NCBI GenBank assembly: GCA_024400835.1
Contig: JAKSMC010000017.1
Location: forward strand, 1-64,000
From: Bacteroidales bacterium
GTDB taxonomy: Bacteria > Bacteroidota > Bacteroidia > Bacteroidales > WCHB1-69
Length of the DNA: 64,000 nt
Direction of reading: 5' to 3'
Part shown: in pieces, positions 33,793 through 42,675 of the stretch
Layout of the letters: each line of letters opens with the position of its first letter
Numbering within the stretch: position 1 is the stretch's first letter
Position numbers and translations under genes: made by a program
Notes under the pieces: model-generated
Told to the model about the DNA's origin: nothing
Databases searched by the model: none
Seen by the model: the letters and a program-made list of their open reading frames with translations, nothing else

Positions 33793-36057
33793 TTATTTTA
33801 GCATATAACGTACTCCGAGGTATCCCATAATGCCGGAAATAGGAGCGTAAACTATTGAGGCATCGAAATGTTCGCTGAAAGGATTGTCTGCGGAAATAAT
33901 GGGGTTCTCCTGTTTGTAATTCAGCATATTCTCGGCTCCTGCATAGATCTCCCATCTTCTGAATTTCTTGGTAACCTGTGCATTCATGATGCAGAACGTC
34001 TTGGAATATTCGGGGCGCTGGTACTCTACAGGATTGAGGTGAGTGTCTGGCAGTCTCTGCGGTCCGTTTATTTGGAAGGTCAGATTGAATTTCCAACGGT
34101 CGTAGCGTGTGCTGTAGTTCAGGTTTATCAAACCTTTGTGCGGGCTCATCAGCACTTTCTCGCGCATCACGCCGTGCGTCATATAGCGTACGTCGTTGTA
34201 TCTGTAGGCCAAGGTGAGTTCGAAGCGTTCGAAAGGCTTTAAGATAAGTTCCACTTGGGCTGAATGCGAACGGGAAATATTGCCGTGGCCATTGTAGTCG
34301 CCATTCAGGTTGTAAACATTGATTGAGTGGACGTCTTGATCCAGGTCAACGATGCTCTGATTTACAAAGTGGGTGTAGAAATAATCTACGGACAGGGAAG
34401 ACTTTCCGCCAGGCATTTTGAAACTTTGCACAAAGCTTATGCCTGCGTTGTACGCCTCTTCCGCCTTCAGCATTTCGAGGACGTCATATCTTCTACTTGA
34501 CGTAAGCAGGCCGATGTTTTCGGCCAATATATGAGCGGATCGGTAGCCCTTGCCTACAGATGCCCTAAAGGAGGTGTTTTCTGATATCTGCCATTTCAAA
34601 TGCAAGCGCGGGGTCCAGAACAGTTGGTTGAAATGGCTGTTGTAATCCAAACGCATACCCGCCATCACCACTAATTTCGGATCAATGATGTAACAATATT
34701 CTCCGAAAATGCCGGGAACGGTCTCTATGGTCGGTACGTGAAAATAAGATCCGGGATCGAATTGGAAATGTCTTTCGAAAACATCTACATAATAGTCATA
34801 TTGGAAACTTCCGCCTGCGGTCAGCTTGTGTCTTTTGTTACTACCAAATTTATTGGAGTACAGTACGTTGACATACACACTATGCTGTATGGCATAGAAA
34901 TCATTCAGATCAAATACGGCATTGGTGAGATGTCCCGTATAGGAAACTATGGTTCCGATGCTTTCGTCTTCGCCCTTCAACAGGAACCCGTTTTTGGTGA
35001 TAAAGTCCCATCTTTTATTGTCGATGTGCAAGCCGTAGATTTCATTTGAGTAGGAATGTTCGCGCCAGTCATAATCTTTCTGGCCCCCTACCCTGTTGTC
35101 CCAGACGAAGTCAATCATAGTGCGGCTCCTCCAGATGTTTTTGCAGTTGGAGTCCCAGCGGTTCATCACATTGATTTGCTGGCTGCGGGGCACATCTAAA
35201 AAGCCGTCCTTGTTCATGTCCATTTTGGCAAATTGGTCGCCGGCGAAAAGCAGCAACTCCGTGCTGACTTTGTCTTTTTTGCCGACTTTGAGTTTGCTGT
35301 TGAAACTGAGTTCGCCCTTGCCCATGGAGTTTCCGTAAAGATTGAGGAATACACGTTCGTAGTTCGTCTCTGGTTTTTTGTAATCCACATTGATTTGTCC
35401 GGTTATGGCCTCGTAGCCATTGGTCACAGAAGCCACACCTTTTGAAACACTGATGGATTCCATCCAGGTCCCGGGCACGAAACCCAGTCCGAATTGATGG
35501 GAAAGAATGCGGATGAACGGGACGTTCTCAAGAAGGATTTGGCTGTAGATGCCGGCGAGGCCGAGCATCGAAATCTGCTTGGCTCCGGTTATGGCATCGG
35601 AGTATTCCATATCTACTGCAATGGTGCTTTCAAAGCTTTCAGCGAGGTTGCAGCAGGCCGCGCGACGCAGTCCCTGCTGGGTGATTACCGTGGTGAGTAT
35701 GGGTTGCGTGGAAATGAACGAGCCATCACGTCCCACGATGCTCACTTCATCCAATGAGTGGGCGTGTGACAGGATGATGACAATGTCGTTCTGTGCAGCA
35801 GAAACCGTCATTGTATCAGGCTGATACGTCGGGAATGAGACAACCAGGGAGTCCGTCTTGGAACGTTGCAGTTCGAAGTATCCGTTCGAATCGCTGTGCG
35901 TGCCTACGGAGGTGTGCAGCCACTGGAGTGCGGCTGAAGGCACAGCTGTTGTGTCGCCGATATCTGAAACCTCCACCACCCTGCCCTTCAGGGTCTGGGA
36001 CAATGCGCTAAAGGATAGCGAACAAAATATAAGAATGCTCAGCCAGTATTTTCTCAT
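33793..36057 (-). CDS. TonB-dependent outer-membrane receptor
   Basis: 754 residues. Signal peptide (MRKYWLSILIFCSLSFSALS-Q), a carboxypeptidase-regulatory-like domain (residues ~22-95, LKGRVVEVSDIGDTTAVPSA), a plug (AESFESTIAVDMEYSDAITG, then AKQISMLGLAG) and a beta-barrel ending in YLGVRYMLK. The plug holds an unusual adjacent Cys pair (RRAACCNLAES). No SusD partner is present, so it is not a glycan importer of the SusCD type. The following gene is an HMA protein with a metal-binding tail, which suggests metal or metallophore uptake (inference). Fifteen bp separate it from the upstream acyl-CoA synthetase gene. Confidence 0.88.
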   Translation of the reverse strand: MRKYWLSILIFCSLSFSALSQTLKGRVVEVSDIGDTTAVPSAALQWLHTSVGTHSDSNGYFELQRSKTDSLVVSFPTYQPDTMTVSAAQNDIVIILSHAHSLDEVSIVGRDGSFISTQPILTTVITQQGLRRAACCNLAESFESTIAVDMEYSDAITGAKQISMLGLAGIYSQILLENVPFIRILSHQFGLGFVPGTWMESISVSKGVASVTNGYEAITGQINVDYKKPETNYERVFLNLYGNSMGKGELSFNSKLKVGKKDKVSTELLLFAGDQFAKMDMNKDGFLDVPRSQQINVMNRWDSNCKNIWRSRTMIDFVWDNRVGGQKDYDWREHSYSNEIYGLHIDNKRWDFITKNGFLLKGEDESIGTIVSYTGHLTNAVFDLNDFYAIQHSVYVNVLYSNKFGSNKRHKLTAGGSFQYDYYVDVFERHFQFDPGSYFHVPTIETVPGIFGEYCYIIDPKLVVMAGMRLDYNSHFNQLFWTPRLHLKWQISENTSFRASVGKGYRSAHILAENIGLLTSSRRYDVLEMLKAEEAYNAGISFVQSFKMPGGKSSLSVDYFYTHFVNQSIVDLDQDVHSINVYNLNGDYNGHGNISRSHSAQVELILKPFERFELTLAYRYNDVRYMTHGVMREKVLMSPHKGLINLNYSTRYDRWKFNLTFQINGPQRLPDTHLNPVEYQRPEYSKTFCIMNAQVTKKFRRWEIYAGAENMLNYKQENPIISADNPFSEHFDASIVYAPISGIMGYLGVRYMLK

Positions 36058-36072
36058 TCAGAAAAGTAATTG

Positions 36073-37860
36073 TTAATTGTCCTTTTTATCATAATTGTAA
36101 ATCTCACGGCAGATATTCTCGTATTTTTGGAGGATGACCTTGCGCTTGAGCTTCATTGTCTGGGAAAGTTCCTGTCCAACAGTCCAGGTGTCAGTGACAA
36201 CGCGGAAGCGTTTGATTTGTTCGTGGTCAGCCAAAGTTCTATTGACTTCGCCTACTTCTTTGTTCATCAACGTCAGAAAGCGAGCGTCTTTAATGAACTC
36301 TTCGCGAGAGGCTGGAACAGGGATTCTTTGGCGTTTGAAATACTCTTCGAACTTATCGAATGCCGGGCAAATCAAAGCGGAAGCAAATTTTTCATTTTCA
36401 CCTATCACCATCGCATTTTCAATGTACGGCGACTCATGTAGTTTGCTTTCAACAACTTGCGGGGCGACATACTTACCCAGAGACAATTTGAAGATTTCCT
36501 TCTTGCGGTCTGTGATTTTCAAATATCTGCCTTCTACCAAGGTGCCGATATCTCCGGTATGGAACCAGCCGTCTTCGTCGATAACTTCTTTGGTGTAAGC
36601 CTCATCCTTGTAATAGCCCTTCATCAAGCAGGGGCCTTTGGTAAGGATCTCGCCGTCATCTGCCAGCTTGAATTCCACCCCTTTGAGGATTTCGCCCACG
36701 CAGCCGATCTTCAAGATTTTCTTCTTAGGGTTGCCGACCGCGATTACGGGAGACGTTTCCGTCAAGCCATAGCCTTCGTACACACGGATTTTGGCTGCAG
36801 TGAAAAGTCGGATTACCTTTTCTGGGATGGAAGAGCCGCCTGACACCACAGTCATTTCGTGGCCGCCAAGATTCTCTCTCCATTTGCTGTAAACCAACTT
36901 GTCTGCCAGATTGTAGCGCATCAGGTAGAAAGGATTCTCATTGTAATAATCGAACTTCGTGCCAAAGTGGAAAGCCCAATAATAGATATGTTTCTTGAGT
37001 CCCTTAAGATTCTTACCGGCGCTTTGGAGCTTGTCATACATCATCTCGAAGACACGAGGAACGGCGCAGAAGCCATCGGCATGCATATCATGCATATCTT
37101 TAGCTATCGTAGCCATACTGCCTGCGTAATAATGACTTAACCCCATATATTGGTAGTGGTAGTTCACAGTTCTCTCATACACATGGCAGAGCGGCAGAAA
37201 GCTCAGCATTTTGGAATGGTAGTCCAGCAGTTGGTGGTCTTCTACAATAGGCATGAAGTTATTGCAGATGTTACCGTGCGAGAGCATTACGCCCTTGGAT
37301 TTTCCGGTAGTGCCGGAGGTATAGATGATGGTTGCAATATCATCTGTGGAAATCGTGCGCTTGTTTTCTTCTATGACAGGTTCCCATTTCTCACGGTTCG
37401 CGCGGCCCAATTGGAGGAGTTCTTCTGCAGACGGCACACCTGATATTTTATCGATGGCATAGACCATAGGATGCTGCTCGATAAATGGCAGAACCGGTTC
37501 AACACGCCTGTAGATCACCTCTGCGCCGAATGCTATCAACTTGCAGTCGCAATGATTCAGGATGTACTTGTATTCTTCTGGGTTCAGTGTGGGATATACC
37601 GGCACATGAATCATGCCGGCAAGCATGATGCCCATGTCGAAGAAATTCCAAGCGGGACGGTTACGCATAATCGTAACAATCTTATCGCCTTTTTGGAACC
37701 CCAATTCCAGCAAAGCACAGGCAATCGTATGGGAATAATCTATATAATCTTGGATACTATAGGTTTTCCAACCATTTCCATCTCGTTTAGCAAAGAAGTC
37801 CGGCTTGTCATATTTCGCAGAGACTTCATCTAATATATCAAATAGTCTGGTGGGATACAT
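36073..37860 (-). CDS. long-chain acyl-CoA synthetase, paralogue 3
   Basis: 595 residues. Motifs are YTSGTTGKSKGVMLSHGN, YEGYGLTETSPVIAVG and GWFHTGDIGTL, then ITDRKKEIFKLSLGKYV. All key ANL residues appear present, including the hinge Asp-Arg-Lys-Lys. It has the same N-terminal layout as the other two paralogues. It sits inside a run of minus-strand genes (GT2 26 bp upstream, TonB receptor 15 bp downstream). Confidence 0.9.
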   Translation of the reverse strand: MYPTRLFDILDEVSAKYDKPDFFAKRDGNGWKTYSIQDYIDYSHTIACALLELGFQKGDKIVTIMRNRPAWNFFDMGIMLAGMIHVPVYPTLNPEEYKYILNHCDCKLIAFGAEVIYRRVEPVLPFIEQHPMVYAIDKISGVPSAEELLQLGRANREKWEPVIEENKRTISTDDIATIIYTSGTTGKSKGVMLSHGNICNNFMPIVEDHQLLDYHSKMLSFLPLCHVYERTVNYHYQYMGLSHYYAGSMATIAKDMHDMHADGFCAVPRVFEMMYDKLQSAGKNLKGLKKHIYYWAFHFGTKFDYYNENPFYLMRYNLADKLVYSKWRENLGGHEMTVVSGGSSIPEKVIRLFTAAKIRVYEGYGLTETSPVIAVGNPKKKILKIGCVGEILKGVEFKLADDGEILTKGPCLMKGYYKDEAYTKEVIDEDGWFHTGDIGTLVEGRYLKITDRKKEIFKLSLGKYVAPQVVESKLHESPYIENAMVIGENEKFASALICPAFDKFEEYFKRQRIPVPASREEFIKDARFLTLMNKEVGEVNRTLADHEQIKRFRVVTDTWTVGQELSQTMKLKRKVILQKYENICREIYNYDKKDN

Positions 37861-37886
37861 AGTTTGAGAAAATATATTAGTATGTC

Positions 37887-38840
37887 TTATTGAATTCTAT
37901 CAGATATAAGGTATTTGTTTCTATCGGAGCTGCTACGGGCAATCATTTCGCCTAAGAAGCCGGCCAAGAAGAGCATGAAACCTAAAATCATAGCCAAGCA
38001 TGCGATGGCGAACAAAGGTTGGTCAGTCACTTGACGGAAAGGTGCACCATTAGACTGATGTACCAATTTGGCGATAATCAGCCAAACAGCGCAAACAAAA
38101 CCTATGAGGAAGGAGACGCTGCCCCACAAGCCGAAAGCGTGCATCGGTTTTTTGCCGAAACGGGTCATGAAGGAGATCGTCAGCAAATCGAGATAGCCGT
38201 TTACAAAACGATTCCAACCGAATTTGGAGACGCCGAATTTGCGTTTCTGGTGTTTCACCACCTTCTCCCCTATCTTGGTAAAGCCGGCCCATTTGGCGAT
38301 GACCGGAATGTAACGGTGCATTTCGCTGTACACTTCGATGGACTTCACGACATCTATTTTATAAGCCTTCAAACCGCAGTTGAAATCGTGCAGCATTATG
38401 CCTGACATCTTGCGTGTTGTCCAATTGAAGAATTTGGACGGGATGTTCTTAGCCAATTTGGAATCATAACGGACTTTCTTCCATCCGGACACCAAGTCGT
38501 AGCCATCTTCTGTTATCATGCGGTAGAGCTCAGGAATCTCGTCGGGGCTGTCCTGCAAATCGGCATCCATTGTGATGACGACATTGCCTTGGCAAGTCTC
38601 GAATGCTGTGTTCAGGGCTGCGGACTTGCCATAGTTACGGCGGAATTTGATACCTTTGATGCACTCGTTCTGTGCGTGGAGGTCTTGAATGATTTTCCAA
38701 GATTCATCGGTGGATCCGTCATCTACCATGAGCACCTCATACGAGAAGTTGTGCTCATCCATGACGCGCTTGATCCATGCGGACAATTCCGGCAGGGATT
38801 CAGCTTCATTCAAAAGGGGTACAATTACTGATATATCCAT
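37887..38840 (-). CDS. GT2 bactoprenol glycosyltransferase-like protein
   Basis: 317 residues. GT-A domain DISVIVPLLNEAESLPELSA, VLMVDDGSTDESW and VVITMDADLQDSPDEIPELY, with KFFNWTTRKMSGIMLHDFNC typical of the ArnC/GtrB group. Two C-terminal membrane helices (SFLIGFVCAVWLIIAKL; LFAIACLAMILGFMLFLAG) and a cytoplasmic end (GEMIARSSSDRNKYLI) follow. It likely loads a sugar on undecaprenyl phosphate for glycan modification. It follows the DUF4199 gene by 2 bp, a pairing I remember from other Bacteroidetes. Confidence 0.88.
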   Translation of the reverse strand: MDISVIVPLLNEAESLPELSAWIKRVMDEHNFSYEVLMVDDGSTDESWKIIQDLHAQNECIKGIKFRRNYGKSAALNTAFETCQGNVVITMDADLQDSPDEIPELYRMITEDGYDLVSGWKKVRYDSKLAKNIPSKFFNWTTRKMSGIMLHDFNCGLKAYKIDVVKSIEVYSEMHRYIPVIAKWAGFTKIGEKVVKHQKRKFGVSKFGWNRFVNGYLDLLTISFMTRFGKKPMHAFGLWGSVSFLIGFVCAVWLIIAKLVHQSNGAPFRQVTDQPLFAIACLAMILGFMLFLAGFLGEMIARSSSDRNKYLISDRIQ

Positions 38841-38842
38841 AA

Positions 38843-39814
38843 TTATTCATTTTTAATTTCTTCATCAATAGATTCGGAAGGTTCGGCAGCGACTTCCTCG
38901 TCGGAAATCGGTTCGCCATCCGCAGGAATTTCGCCGGCAGCCTCCGCAGCAGTGCGCTTGGAGGTGTAATGATACATGGCAATGAACAGTCCGAAAAACA
39001 TGCCGTACAGCAAGTCCATCATGGCGGCAAGCGCGGCATAACGGCCGGGCTTGTCATAATGGGGCACGTGCGACTTGTTCTGCTCGAAACGAATCATGGC
39101 AGGATCCACGCTTTCCAACTTCACGTTGGCGGTCTGCACAATCTGTTGCACGGCCGCAGTAGATACCTTCTGCTCGTTTTGGGCAATGTATGACTGCAGA
39201 GTTTCGATCAGAACCCTGCGGGAGTATGCCTGGAAGTTACTCATGACATAATTGTCAGCCGTATCCAAGGCCCTTCTCTCCAAAATTTTGTTTTTATGGA
39301 ATTCTGTGATTTTTTCCAGACCTACATGGGCTTCTATCAGCGTGACATCATCCACGGTGTCAGGCCAAGGATAAGCCGTTTCGGCAGTTTTCATAATATT
39401 GCTGACAGTGTCCATATAGGAGAGCATTTCATCTCCGCTAATGGTATCACGGTCAATGACTTTTTTGAAATTATCTAAGGCAATTTCATATTTTGTGCTT
39501 AGTCCGTCGGGTTCGACAACGGAATAGTGCACCATGGCATAGGCAAAAAAGACAATGGAGCCGATCAATGAGATGAGGCAGCATCCGAAGAATGCCTTGG
39601 CAAAAGTCAGACGTTCGGTGTAATGTTCTTTAAACTCCTTGATGCCGGCATACAATATCAGAATGAATCCAATAATCAATGCAATATCAAGCAGTTGTGT
39701 ACTGCCGTATTCGACTTTTCGGGCGAACATCTTCACCAACTCGAAGGCCGAAAGGCAGGCTCCGAGCACTAAACCCCATTTAAGGGTTGACTGGTATGAT
39801 TTTTTCTGTTTCAT
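38843..39814 (-). CDS. DUF4199 membrane protein
   Basis: 323 residues. Helices near residues 11-27, 38-57, 70-95 and 260-280 (LKWGLVLGACLSAFELVKM; DIALIIGFILILYAGI; FFGCCLISLIGSIVFFAYA; LLYGMFFGLFIAMYHY), a long soluble loop between the third and fourth, and an acidic C-terminal tail. This matches DUF4199, a Bacteroidetes family of unknown function usually upstream of a GT2 gene, as here. The start is ATG at 39814 (MKQKKSYQS). It is the first gene of the five-gene run. Confidence 0.82.
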   Translation of the reverse strand: MKQKKSYQSTLKWGLVLGACLSAFELVKMFARKVEYGSTQLLDIALIIGFILILYAGIKEFKEHYTERLTFAKAFFGCCLISLIGSIVFFAYAMVHYSVVEPDGLSTKYEIALDNFKKVIDRDTISGDEMLSYMDTVSNIMKTAETAYPWPDTVDDVTLIEAHVGLEKITEFHKNKILERRALDTADNYVMSNFQAYSRRVLIETLQSYIAQNEQKVSTAAVQQIVQTANVKLESVDPAMIRFEQNKSHVPHYDKPGRYAALAAMMDLLYGMFFGLFIAMYHYTSKRTAAEAAGEIPADGEPISDEEVAAEPSESIDEEIKNE

Positions 39815-39830
39815 TGAAAGGCAAACAAGA

Positions 39831-39859
39831 ATGAGAAACGAGCTTGGCTCGTTTCTCAT
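39831..39859. terminator. terminator between mce and DUF4199 operon
   Basis: ATGAGAAACGAGC and GCTCGTTTCTCAT, perfect 13-bp stem with TTG loop, right after the mce stop. Confidence 0.8.
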
Positions 39860-39871
39860 CCGTATATGATA

Positions 39872-40285
39872 TTATTCTTGAGTTTTAGGAGCGCAGAATT
39901 CGGTGAGAACGCTGCAAGTAGCCTTCGGGTGTGCGAAGCCAATCATGAGGCCTTCAGCACCTCCGCGAGGTTCTTTGTCAATCAAGCGGATTTCCTTTTC
40001 AGCCAATTCGTTCAATGCGGCTGCAGTGTCAGGAACTGCGAATGCAACGTGATGGAGGCCTTCGCCTTTGTTCTCGATGAACTTAGCGATGGTGCTTTCC
40101 GGGCAAGTCGGCTCGAGCAATTCGATTTTGGTTTGGCCGACTTTGAAGAATGCGGTCTTGACCTTCTGGTCAGCGACTTCTTCGATGTTGTAGCATTTCA
40201 GACCTAACACATTCTCATAATAAGGAATGGCTGTCTCAAGACTTTTCACTGCGATAGCAATGTGTTCGATGTGTGTGATGTTCAT
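39872..40285 (-). CDS. mce: methylmalonyl-CoA epimerase
   Basis: 137 residues, VOC fold. It interconverts (2R)- and (2S)-methylmalonyl-CoA in the succinate-propionate pathway. Probable metal ligands are His8 (THIEHIAIAV), Gln51 (KVGQTKIELLEP), His78 or 79 (GEGLHHVAFAV) and Glu129 (VLTEFCAP). It is usually next to the carboxyltransferase genes, which are not in this window. It supports propionate formation by the host. Confidence 0.95.
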   Translation of the reverse strand: MNITHIEHIAIAVKSLETAIPYYENVLGLKCYNIEEVADQKVKTAFFKVGQTKIELLEPTCPESTIAKFIENKGEGLHHVAFAVPDTAAALNELAEKEIRLIDKEPRGGAEGLMIGFAHPKATCSVLTEFCAPKTQE

Positions 40286-40323
40286 TTTTATAGATTTTTT
40301 TGGGTTAATATCGGAAATAAAGG

Positions 40324-41118
40324 TTAGTCGCGGGTGGCGTCTGCGCTGAGCAGTTTGGTGTGATGTTTGATGGTGCGGATGACAAGCATCAGAATGAGGC
40401 AGACGACAAGGATGTACAAAGACGGTCGCAGCCAGGCATTTATCGACAAAATTCCGTAATCAATCCAGCGCACGCAGGTCAGATAGAACAGGATGTAGTC
40501 AACAATGGCGAACGAAAACACCGTTGAGAAGACGGTGACGTATTCGCGACGGATGCAGGTTTTGAGCGAGAAGCTCATATCGCCTTTCTCATAGAGTGAC
40601 CAATTTGGAATAAAAGCGGGGACTGAGGCAGCCCATTCTTCGAATTCCTGGCCGAACTTGTTGCGGAGGAAGGCCTCTTCGGCAAACATAATGCGTTCGT
40701 AATAGATCCAATAAACCAGGGAAACTATGATGAATGCCCAGATGTTCATTGAAAAAATAAGGATGCCGGCCCACAACAAGTAGTTGGCCAAATAGAGCGG
40801 ATGGCGAACTACGGAGTAGATGCCTTTCGTGTTGAGGGAATTGGCCACCTGTTTGGCAGTATTTCTTCCGGATGTGCCCTTTGGCGTAGTGCTGACCGTA
40901 TAAGCACGCAAGACCAGTCCGGCAAGGGAAGTCAGAATGCCCAACACGATGCAAACAATACGGAAAAAATGTCGCTGTCCGACAAAAATCTGCATATAAA
41001 GGTCTGAATTGCTGAAAAATAGAATAGGTATTGCCAGCAGGAATATGAGTGCGGGAATCTGTCCACGATACTTGAACAGGACATTCCCAGACTTTTCGAA
41101 AGATTGTAATAATGCCAC
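40324..41118 (-). CDS. isoprenylcysteine carboxyl methyltransferase-like membrane protein
   Basis: 264 residues with about five to six membrane helices. The ICMT/PEMT-type motif is clear: YSVVRHPLYLANYLLWAG, then YYERIMFAEEAFLRNKFG and EWAASVPAFIPNW, which bind S-adenosylmethionine and substrate at the membrane. The bacterial substrate is unknown; lipids or quinone-like small molecules are possible. The start is GTG at 41118; no upstream ATG is available and the next internal Met is far downstream. A TATTTTCG -7-like box lies at about 41145-41152. Confidence 0.75.
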   Translation of the reverse strand: MALLQSFEKSGNVLFKYRGQIPALIFLLAIPILFFSNSDLYMQIFVGQRHFFRIVCIVLGILTSLAGLVLRAYTVSTTPKGTSGRNTAKQVANSLNTKGIYSVVRHPLYLANYLLWAGILIFSMNIWAFIIVSLVYWIYYERIMFAEEAFLRNKFGQEFEEWAASVPAFIPNWSLYEKGDMSFSLKTCIRREYVTVFSTVFSFAIVDYILFYLTCVRWIDYGILSINAWLRPSLYILVVCLILMLVIRTIKHHTKLLSADATRD

Positions 41119-41162
41119 GATAATACTATATTTAAAAAGAGGGTGCGAAAATACAAAAAAAA

Positions 41163-41191
41163 GCGGTTACTTCGATAATCGAAATAACCGC
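41163..41191. terminator. rplS terminator
   Basis: GCGGTTA-TTCGAT and ATCGAA-TAACCGC form a long stem just past the L19 stop. Confidence 0.8.
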
Positions 41192-41213
41192 CTCATTTCT
41201 TGTATGATAATTA

Positions 41214-41567
41214 TTAACCTCTGCGTTCTTTGATACGAGCCTTCTTACCGGTGAGGTTACGAAGGTAGAAAATACGAGCGCGGCGAACAACACCACGTTT
41301 GGTAACTTTGATGTCAGCAATCATCGGAGTGGTGAACGGGAAAATTCTTTCAACGCCGATACCGCCGGAGATTTTTCTAACGGTGAAAGTCTTTGTTGCG
41401 CCTGTGCCGTTGATTTGAAGCACAACGCCTTGGAACTGTTGGATACGTTCCTTGGAACCTTCAACGATTCTATAAGATACGGTGATTGTATCACCTGCTT
41501 TAAATTTCGGGAATTCTTGTTTCGTAATGAAATTGTCCTCTACGTACTGAATCAATTCTTGTTTCAT
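41214..41567 (-). CDS. rplS: 50S ribosomal protein L19
   Basis: 117 residues, full length. Conserved segments: FKAGDTITVSYRIVEGSKER, QFQGVVLQINGTG, TVRKISGGIGVERIFPFTTP and RRARIFYLRNLTGKKARIKE. Located at the subunit interface of the ribosome. It stands alone, not next to rpsP-rimM-trmD as in many bacteria. A -7 box TATTTTTG (minus, 41611-41618) gives a 43-nt leader. Confidence 0.97.
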   Translation of the reverse strand: MKQELIQYVEDNFITKQEFPKFKAGDTITVSYRIVEGSKERIQQFQGVVLQINGTGATKTFTVRKISGGIGVERIFPFTTPMIADIKVTKRGVVRRARIFYLRNLTGKKARIKERRG

Positions 41568-41610
41568 CTCTATATCTTTTTTATTATTTTTTCGCTTTTA
41601 TTTTGGGCTG

Positions 41611-41618
41611 CAAAAATA
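41611..41618 (-). promoter_or_regulatory. -7 box for rplS
   Basis: TATTTTTG on the minus strand. The 41619-41864 interval beyond it is very AT-rich and shows nothing else except the promoter at 41865. Confidence 0.55.
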
Positions 41619-41864
41619 CATTTTTTTTGATAATGAGCAACTTATACCCGCAAGTTTTTTCTTTTTGCCTGCCACTGTATTTTTAAACATTATATAATTT
41701 ATTGTATTATAACGTTTTATAATGCTTTTTCAACAACACGAATAGGATATTTTTATTCAGTTGGAGCTGAAATAACGGCTGTTTTTCTCCGATGGAGGAT
41801 GCTGAAAATGTAATTCTTTTTCAGAAAAATCCGCTGGTGCTCCGCACATACCGGATTAAATTTT

Positions 41865-41872
41865 TATTTTTG
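41865..41872 (+). promoter_or_regulatory. -7 box for secreted hypothetical gene
   Basis: TATTTTTG, 17 bp before the ATG at 41890. Confidence 0.6.
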
Positions 41873-41889
41873 CCGCATAAATAATAAAT

Positions 41890-42462
41890 ATGTATAAGAG
41901 AACAAATATCCTGCCCCTCCCCTCCCTGCTCTGCCTGCTGCTGGCAATGTTCGGTGCCACCGCCGCTGTCGGACAAATCCCTGTCGGACAGAAAGGAGAC
42001 TCTCTCCAACAGCAAGTTCCCGGTCATTATCTGTATCGCCACAGCTGGTCGTACGCCGTGGGCGCTGACAGCATCTACTGTTTTGAGGAAGGCACGATGG
42101 ATTTCTTCGCAAAGGGCACGGCCTTGGATCACGCCCTACAGCACTATCTGCTGGTGCGCCAAGACGGCAGTCGCGTGGCGTGGGATTTCGACTACTACAG
42201 CCCGAGTTACTGGCGCCTCGACGGCGATGACTTCTTTTTCAGCGGAGATTCCGCGACTTTCAAGATGGAGTGCCTTTCCAAGCCGGAAAAAGAAGATGAT
42301 GCCTCCTGGTATTACAACTACGCCCAGGAGACTGCCGCCAATGTCCATCGCTACATCAACCACGAAACCAAGTTTCACCTCTCCGAACTCACTGAGCACC
42401 GCCTTGTCTGGTCCTACACCTACCCCGACGGCCACACAGACACCTGGCTGTTTGAACGTTGA
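41890..42462 (+). CDS. secreted hypothetical protein
   Basis: 190 residues. Signal peptide (MYKRTNILPLPSLLCLLLAM then FGATAAVGQ), then a single compact domain rich in aromatic residues (HYLYRHSWSYAVGADSIYCF; GSRVAWDFDYYSPSYWRLDG; TEHRLVWSYTYPDGHTDTW). The alternating strands recall the small lipocalin-like proteins common in Bacteroidetes, but I cannot assign a family. Downstream lie heptad-like repeats and then the dispersed GC-rich element, so it seems to be a single-gene unit. Confidence 0.65.
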   Translation: MYKRTNILPLPSLLCLLLAMFGATAAVGQIPVGQKGDSLQQQVPGHYLYRHSWSYAVGADSIYCFEEGTMDFFAKGTALDHALQHYLLVRQDGSRVAWDFDYYSPSYWRLDGDDFFFSGDSATFKMECLSKPEKEDDASWYYNYAQETAANVHRYINHETKFHLSELTEHRLVWSYTYPDGHTDTWLFER

Positions 42463-42530
42463 CTTTGACTTTGACTTTTTCGTCTCTTAGCTCTTGACTA
42501 TTAGCTTTCTCACTTCCATCCTGAAACTGT
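42463..42530 (+). repeat. degenerate TTGACTT/TTAGCTT intergenic tract
   Basis: TTGACTTTGACTTTGACTTT begins at the stop codon and continues with TTAGCTCTTGACTATTAGCT. It is of the same kind as tracts at 48390, 48925, 53836 and 55340. Confidence 0.6.
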
Positions 42531-42675
42531 ACACCCTTGTCCAATATTTTTACACCTCCTACGATCTTTCGTTTTAGTAACATTTTGCCAGACAGCACAT
42601 TGAACCGTTTGGCACGCTACTGGCGTAGTAGGTCTCCGTTTTATTAATGCAACTATACACTTGTTGACCGATATA

